From UBA3496 sp964558115 (GTDB lineage Bacteria > UBA8248), in assembly GCA_964558115.1 (NCBI GenBank), contig CAZLCI010000068.1, positions 1 through 10,669 on the forward strand: a DNA stretch of 10,669 bases, in the 5' to 3' direction. This document shows positions 6,711 to 10,669 of this stretch, piece by piece; position 1 is the first letter of the stretch; each line of letters begins with the position of its first letter. A program made the position numbers and the translations under genes. The notes under the pieces are model-generated. The model was not told the DNA's origin. It did not search any database and saw nothing but the letters and a program-made list of their open reading frames with translations.

Positions 6711-6716
6711 CTCCTT
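6711..6716 (-). promoter_or_regulatory. Ribosome binding site supporting a GTG start
   Basis: Minus-strand AAGGAG lies 5 bases before the GTG at 6705. The nearest in-frame ATG, at 6690, is 20 bases from it, too far for normal spacing. Confidence 0.6.
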
Positions 6717-6731
6717 AAAAGTTTGAAAAAT

Positions 6732-7598
6732 TTATAAATATTTTTTGGTCAATTTATCAAAATCTTCCTTACCTAATACATCATTGTATTCTTTAAATGA
6801 AGACATCAAATGCTTTTTTGAATCTACTGAATTTTCTTTTTTAAGAGTAGTGAGAATATCAAAAATTGATTTCAAATATGTACATCTAATAATTCCAGGA
6901 AAAATAATTAATTTAAACCCCATTTTACCCAATTCTTCAACCGTAAATGCAGCTTCTATTCTAGATTCATCAACTGTGGTTGCGTATTTCCCGGGTACAT
7001 TGCGACTAATATTCTCAAAATCTTTTGGTGAACCTTCTATTTCTATAAAAGTAAGATCTGCTCCTATCTCGTAAAAGAGATTCGCTCTTTTTATAGCTTC
7101 TTCTATCCCGTGTTCAGCAGCAGCATCTGTTCGAGCAATAATTAAAAGGTTATCGTCTTTCCTTGTATCTAGTGCGGCCTTCAATTTTCCGAGTTGTTCA
7201 TTGATCGGTACTACAGGTTTTGAACCTGAAAAATGTCCACAATGTTTTGGTGTTATTTGATCTTCAAGTTGAATACAGGAGACACCAGCAGTTTCAAGTT
7301 CCTGTACTGTTCTTATAACATTTAAAGCATTACCATAACCCGTGTCTGCATCAGCGATTAAAGGAATATTTGTAGCCTTAGTAATATTGCTGCATATTGA
7401 AGACATTTGACTCATCGTCATTAGTCCGATGTCTGGTTGTCCTAGAGTAGTAGCAGATGCCCCATTACCTGAAAGATAATTTGCTTGAAAGCCCGCTTTT
7501 TCAACTATTTTTGCGCTGAATGCATCTATACACGCAGGAACTAAAATTGGGGCTTCATCTTCTATCAAATCGCGAAGTTTTCTATTTTTTTCTTCCAT
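6732..7598 (-). CDS. Isocitrate lyase/PEP mutase-superfamily enzyme
   Basis: Cytosolic Mg-dependent TIM-barrel enzyme of 288 residues, the size of the 2-methylisocitrate lyase / oxaloacetate decarboxylase / dimethylmalate lyase group. Seen directly: YLSGNGASATTLGQPD (41-56), metal-site motif DADTGYGN (83-90), LEDQ (111-114), lyase loop KHCGH (118-122) with Cys120 as the likely acid-base, and ARTDA (155-159). The Cys-Gly-His loop is typical of C-C lyases and decarboxylases rather than true PEP mutases. In most PrpB relatives the loop reads KRCGH; here Arg is replaced by His. It would cleave a substituted malate or isocitrate, or decarboxylate a 2-oxoacid; which one is not decidable. No prpC or prpD is adjacent, so a complete methylcitrate cycle is not encoded here. 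It heads the minus-strand operon. Only a weak ribosome site (AGAAG) precedes the ATG at 7598. Confidence 0.9.
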   Translation of the reverse strand: MEEKNRKLRDLIEDEAPILVPACIDAFSAKIVEKAGFQANYLSGNGASATTLGQPDIGLMTMSQMSSICSNITKATNIPLIADADTGYGNALNVIRTVQELETAGVSCIQLEDQITPKHCGHFSGSKPVVPINEQLGKLKAALDTRKDDNLLIIARTDAAAEHGIEEAIKRANLFYEIGADLTFIEIEGSPKDFENISRNVPGKYATTVDESRIEAAFTVEELGKMGFKLIIFPGIIRCTYLKSIFDILTTLKKENSVDSKKHLMSSFKEYNDVLGKEDFDKLTKKYL

Positions 7599-7793
7599 AT
7601 GTCTTCTAATAATTTAAGTGAAAGATTCATTAGACGTTCTCTTATACTGTATTTTATGTCAAGTATTAGTAATAAAAGTATAATTTATAAATTAGTTAAA
7701 GTATGATTTATTTGTTTTTTTTGAATTCTTATAAAGTTTGTACAATTTTGAATAAAGAATTTTAGAAAATTTTATTTCGGAGAACGGTGGAAT
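7599..7793. promoter_or_regulatory. Divergent promoter region between the lyase operon and the polysaccharide operon
   Basis: This 195-base, very AT-rich gap separates two divergent operons, so it must hold start signals for both. Toward the lyase gene there is a perfect TTGACA (minus strand, 7662-7657), but no good -10 box at 16-18 bases; TATAAG lies only 10 bases on. Toward the flippase gene there are TATAAT at 7679-7684 and TACAAT at 7741-7746, neither with a well-placed -35 box (TTGAAT at 7721-7726 is 14 bases before the latter). Exact promoters are not resolved. Confidence 0.45.
7681..7694. repeat. 14-base perfect palindrome in the divergent promoter region
   Basis: TAATTTATAAATTA is a perfect palindrome. 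It overlaps a TATAAT box and lies roughly midway between the two divergent start codons. It could be an operator for a dimeric regulator; pure A/T composition makes chance a real alternative. Confidence 0.3.
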
Positions 7794-9227
7794 ATGTCCC
7801 TGATTCATAACGCCGCATCTAATTCTCTATGGATTTTTCTTGGAAGAATTTCTGAGAGGATTGTGAGACTTATTGTTGTAATGTATTTGGCTAGAATTAT
7901 TGGTCCAAGTAAATTTGGAATATATACTTTGGCGTTCGCAATTGCAGAATTTGCCTCAGTAATTGCTGAAGTAGGGATGCAGAGGATTGTTGTTAGAGAA
8001 ATTGCCTCTGATTCAGAAAACTCTTCAATTATTTTTGGAAGTGGCCTAGTTCTTAGGATGATTTTCTCTTTTATTAGTTGGTTTGTAATTTGTGTTGTTG
8101 CGATTTTATTTATTACTTCTCCACTAGAACGTTGGTCTATACTTTCTGCTTCATTACTTGTTTTCTTTTCGTTTCGGGTAGCATCCTTAAGACAAATTTT
8201 CGATGCACCATTTGAAGCAAAACTCGAGATGGGATTACCTTCTTTAATTTTTGTTTTAAGTGAATTAATTGCGGGTTTGGCTATAGTTCTTTTTGCGAGT
8301 ATGAACTTTTCTATTCCTTCTATAATTTTCATTGAACTTATGTGTCTTGGAATCGGATCTGTGGTCTTGTTTTTTTGCTCAATAAAAAAACTGAAACCAA
8401 AATGGAATATTGATTTTACTATGTGGAAACGTTTGCTCCGTTTTTCTTATCCAATTGCTATAACTAATTTTCTTCTAATTGGTTACACTCGCGGCGATTT
8501 TTTGATTTTAGATTGGATGAAAGATTCCGAATCAGTTGGAATATATTCTTCGGCTGTAAGATTAACGGGTTCCCTTCAGATTTTTCCGATGGCAATAACT
8601 ACTTCTCTTTTGCCGATTATCAGTTATAAATTTATTTCTTCTGAGAGAGAAAGAATAGAGGAAATTTATAGAGGAATATTTTCAATTTTGCTCGTGTTTG
8701 GAATGTTTGTTGGTCTCTCTGTAACATTTATTTCTTCAGAAATAATAGATTTGGCATATGGTTCTCAATATAAAGACGCATTTCTACCTTTGCAAATTTC
8801 AGGATGGACACAGTTTTGTAGTTTCTTGTTATATTTGCTGACAACCATGATAATTGGAATGGGATACGAAAGATATTTCATGTTTTACGGGGCATCACTT
8901 TTCACATTAAAAATAATTTTAAATGTTATTTTAATTCCAGATTACGATTATATAGGGGTAAGCATTTCTTCGTTGATTACTGAATTCATTTTAATGGTAG
9001 TTCTAATTCTTTTTCTTTCAAAAAAAGTTGCATATCCTTGTGCTAAATCGATTCTAGTTGTGGTTTTTAGTACTTTCTTCGCATGGTTGATTTCTAATTA
9101 TGTAACAGATCTATCTTATCTCCAATTTTTGTTGGGATTTTTCATATATTTTACTTTAGTGTTTGTTTTAGGAGGAATTACAACGGAAGGTCTTAATTCT
9201 GTTCGACGTCTTTTGAAATGGAATTGA
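7794..9227 (+). CDS. Wzx-type polysaccharide/oligosaccharide flippase (MOP superfamily)
   Basis: Inner-membrane protein of 477 residues, normal length for Wzx/PST flippases, which move undecaprenyl-linked oligosaccharides across the membrane. It is strongly hydrophobic throughout, with roughly 12-14 membrane segments by eye. The N-terminus reads as a typical family opening: NSLWIFLGRISERIVRL, then LARIIGPSKFGIYTLAFA and an AEVGMQRIVVREIAS segment. A second repeat-like half begins near FSYPIAITNFLLIGYTRGDF. GGAG at 7779-7782 and GGTGG at 7786-7790 precede the ATG. The next gene, a GT9 glycosyltransferase, starts 42 bases downstream and a GT4-type enzyme overlaps that, so this is the first visible gene of a surface glycan operon. 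Whether the glycan is O-antigen, capsule or exopolysaccharide is not shown. The glycan specificity of flippases cannot be read from sequence. Confidence 0.88.
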   Translation: MSLIHNAASNSLWIFLGRISERIVRLIVVMYLARIIGPSKFGIYTLAFAIAEFASVIAEVGMQRIVVREIASDSENSSIIFGSGLVLRMIFSFISWFVICVVAILFITSPLERWSILSASLLVFFSFRVASLRQIFDAPFEAKLEMGLPSLIFVLSELIAGLAIVLFASMNFSIPSIIFIELMCLGIGSVVLFFCSIKKLKPKWNIDFTMWKRLLRFSYPIAITNFLLIGYTRGDFLILDWMKDSESVGIYSSAVRLTGSLQIFPMAITTSLLPIISYKFISSERERIEEIYRGIFSILLVFGMFVGLSVTFISSEIIDLAYGSQYKDAFLPLQISGWTQFCSFLLYLLTTMIIGMGYERYFMFYGASLFTLKIILNVILIPDYDYIGVSISSLITEFILMVVLILFLSKKVAYPCAKSILVVVFSTFFAWLISNYVTDLSYLQFLLGFFIYFTLVFVLGGITTEGLNSVRRLLKWN

Positions 9228-9257
9228 TTAAAAAGGTAATTATAAATAAGTACTTCT

Positions 9258-9263
9258 AAAGGA
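9258..9263 (+). promoter_or_regulatory. Ribosome binding site supporting a TTG start
   Basis: AAAGGA lies 6 bases before the TTG at 9270. The first in-frame ATG, at 9330, has no ribosome site and would remove a basic, phenylalanine-rich N-terminus. Confidence 0.5.
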
Positions 9264-9269
9264 AATATT

Positions 9270-10439
9270 TTGACAAAGACAAAAATAAGAAAATACAGTT
9301 ATAGGAAATTTTTTCCTAAATTTTGTTTTATGATTTTGGATTTTTTTGGAGATTTATTCTTTTCGAGAAAAAAAAATCTTCCTGAACAAATATCTCATAT
9401 TCTAATTTTTCGACCTGATCATTTAGGAGATATGGTTTTTTCTATTCCTTCTTTAGAAATTTTGAAAGAAAGGTTTCCTAATGCGAAAATTGATATTGTA
9501 ATTGGACCTTGGTCTTTTTCACTTATGAAGAATATTGAACAATTTAATAGTAATAGTTTCCATTTTTTAAAATTTCCTTGTCCCTGGCTTAGACGTCCTA
9601 AAACTATAAAGTTTGGTTTTTTCTCTATTCTTCAACTTGTTAGATTACTGAAGGATCGGATGAAAGTAATAGGGAAAACTTATGATGTTGCGATTGATTT
9701 AAGGGGAGATTTCCAACTAATTTTAGCTTCCAGAATGGCTGGCATCCCTTTTTTGTCTGGTCGGGGATCGACGGGGTTAGGTTTTCTTCTTGATATAGAT
9801 GTTCCAAATTATGAAAAAAAACATTTAGTTGAAAGCAATTTACTTCTTTTAGAGAAAACGGGACTCGGAGAATTTCCTTTTAGAAATCCAAAAATCAAAA
9901 TTACAGAGAAAAATATAAATAAAAGTAGAACTTTACTCAAAGATAATGGAGTAGATTTTTCAAAACCAGTTGTCGGGATTCATCCAGGAGCCGGCCTTGC
10001 AGAAAAAAGATGGCCATGTGAAAAATTAGCTGTATTGACAGAAATGATTATTAAAAAGAATGAATTGCAAGTTATTTTTTTTGGTGGCCCTTCGGATGCA
10101 TTTCTTATTAAGCAGATTTTTGAATATCTTCCTGATTCCTTAAAACAAAAAGTAATTGATTTGTCTGGTCAGGTCGATTGTATTGGTACTTTTATGGGGG
10201 TAGTGAAAAACATGAGTCTATATATTGGGAATGATTCTGGTCCTACCCATATAGCTTCTGCTATAAATGTACCTGTTATTTGCATTTTTCAAGGAGTAAA
10301 TGATCCTGTAATATGTCGCCCTCTTGGAGACTCTGCGTTCGTAGTTTCAGTAGAACCTAAAAACCAAAATAAATTACTGAAGGAATATCCTTCTCCATCT
10401 ATTGAAGAAGTTTATGAGGTAGTAAATCGATGCGTATAG
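9270..10439 (+). CDS. GT9-family glycosyltransferase (heptosyltransferase-like)
   Basis: Glycosyltransferase of 389 residues with the GT-B fold of the WaaC/WaaF/RfaF family, which adds heptose or related sugars to lipopolysaccharide core or other glycans at the cytoplasmic face of the inner membrane. N-terminal acceptor-side motif: LIFRPDHLGDMVFSIPSL (45-62), with Asp54 the likely catalytic base position. C-terminal nucleotide-sugar motifs: GIHPGAG (236-242) followed by KRWP, FGGPSD (271-276), and GNDSGPTHIAS (320-330). A basic and hydrophobic stretch at 1-31 may sit on the membrane. The start is TTG at 9270. The gene overlaps the next glycosyltransferase by 10 bases, pointing to translational coupling. 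Donor and acceptor cannot be named; calling it waaF would overreach because lineage-specific GT9 enzymes are common in O-antigen and capsule loci. Confidence 0.9.
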   Translation: MTKTKIRKYSYRKFFPKFCFMILDFFGDLFFSRKKNLPEQISHILIFRPDHLGDMVFSIPSLEILKERFPNAKIDIVIGPWSFSLMKNIEQFNSNSFHFLKFPCPWLRRPKTIKFGFFSILQLVRLLKDRMKVIGKTYDVAIDLRGDFQLILASRMAGIPFLSGRGSTGLGFLLDIDVPNYEKKHLVESNLLLLEKTGLGEFPFRNPKIKITEKNINKSRTLLKDNGVDFSKPVVGIHPGAGLAEKRWPCEKLAVLTEMIIKKNELQVIFFGGPSDAFLIKQIFEYLPDSLKQKVIDLSGQVDCIGTFMGVVKNMSLYIGNDSGPTHIASAINVPVICIFQGVNDPVICRPLGDSAFVVSVEPKNQNKLLKEYPSPSIEEVYEVVNRCV

Positions 10440-10669
10440 GAATTGATTCTCGAATGATATCGATGACTGGAATAGGAACTTACTTAAGGAATTTAATAGA
10501 CGGTATTGGAGAGTTAGATAAAGAAAACGAGTTTGTTTTATTTATGCATCCCTCCGATATTGAAAATTTTAAATCACCCGGAACAAACTTTAAAGTTGTG
10601 CCTTCTAAGTCGTCACCTTATTCAGTTTCTGAACAAATTCTATTTCCAAAAAAAGTAAGTAATTTAGAA
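10430..10669 (+). CDS. GT4-type glycosyltransferase, N-terminal part (cut by the right edge)
   Basis: An open frame of 80 codons runs to the window end without a stop. It begins MRIGIDSRMIS and continues MTGIGTYLRNLIDGI, the classic opening of GT-B family 4 glycosyltransferases (the glycine-rich loop with Gly-Ile-Gly-Thr-Tyr at about 14-18, which sits at the acceptor side). A short strand (EFVLFMHPSD) and a linker follow. The catalytic C-terminal half, with the EX7E motif, lies outside the window. The ATG overlaps the end of the GT9 gene by 10 bases, and GAGG at 10416-10419 lies 10 bases upstream, so it is very likely the next gene of the same surface-glycan operon. The sugar specificity cannot be told. 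Confidence 0.85.
   Translation, partial: MRIGIDSRMISMTGIGTYLRNLIDGIGELDKENEFVLFMHPSDIENFKSPGTNFKVVPSKSSPYSVSEQILFPKKVSNLE

Noticed and set aside
6745..7074. Plus-strand open frame of 109 codons
   Set aside because: It is antisense to the well-supported ICL/PEPM-family gene, with no recognisable domain.
7599..7662. Firm promoter for the lyase operon at the perfect minus-strand TTGACA
   Set aside because: No acceptable -10 hexamer lies 16-18 bases downstream; only a TATAAG 10 bases away.
7805..8332. Minus-strand open frame of 175 codons
   Set aside because: It is antisense to the flippase gene; its Ile/Thr/Ser-rich composition mirrors the hydrophobic codons on the other strand.

Overview
The window is AT-rich bacterial DNA, densely coding on both strands, with Shine-Dalgarno-type ribosome sites and ATG, GTG and TTG starts. 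It contains ten genes: eight complete, or nine if one counts the first, which is cut only at its 5' end, and one cut at its 3' end. A heptosyltransferase-type (GT9) glycosyltransferase beside a Wzx-like flippase suggests an uncultivated Gram-negative (diderm) bacterium. The phylum cannot be fixed from the sequence. There are no rRNAs, tRNAs, CRISPR arrays, insertion sequences or phage genes.

Layout. (1) 2-2851, plus strand: a probable operon of a radical SAM protein with the tail of a cobalamin-binding domain (its start lies left of the window), a tandem CDGSH iron-sulfur protein, and a DHDPS-family aldolase/lyase that keeps the Schiff-base lysine but has lost typical DapA residues. (2) 2878-3964, plus: a DppD/OppD-type ABC ATPase with its own promoter and no permease or binding-protein genes next to it. 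(3) 4109-5290, minus: a rhodanese-ThiF/MoeB fusion with the rhodanese at the N-terminus, convergent to the ATPase gene and carrying a good sigma-70-like promoter. (4) 5470-7598, minus: a tight three-gene operon read as isocitrate lyase/PEP mutase-family enzyme, small ABM-domain protein, then 3-hydroxyisobutyrate-dehydrogenase-family enzyme. (5) 7794-10669, plus and divergent from (4): a cell-surface polysaccharide operon of flippase, GT9 glycosyltransferase and the beginning of a GT4-type glycosyltransferase, running off the right edge.

How the parts fit. Region 5 is recognisable as envelope glycan assembly and export. Region 4 looks like small carboxylic-acid metabolism: a C-C lyase of the ICL/PEPM fold plus a beta-hydroxyacid dehydrogenase, substrate unknown. 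Region 1 is the least explained: radical SAM chemistry, a 2Fe-2S carrier-like protein and an aldolase-fold enzyme could form a small-molecule modification pathway, but that is inference. Several proteins on the left half handle Fe-S clusters or sulfur.

Start choices that matter: the aldolase is best started at the ATG at 1931 and the rhodanese-ThiF protein at the ATG at 5290. The ABM gene starts with GTG and the GT9 gene with TTG. There is no gene-free stretch longer than 300 bases.
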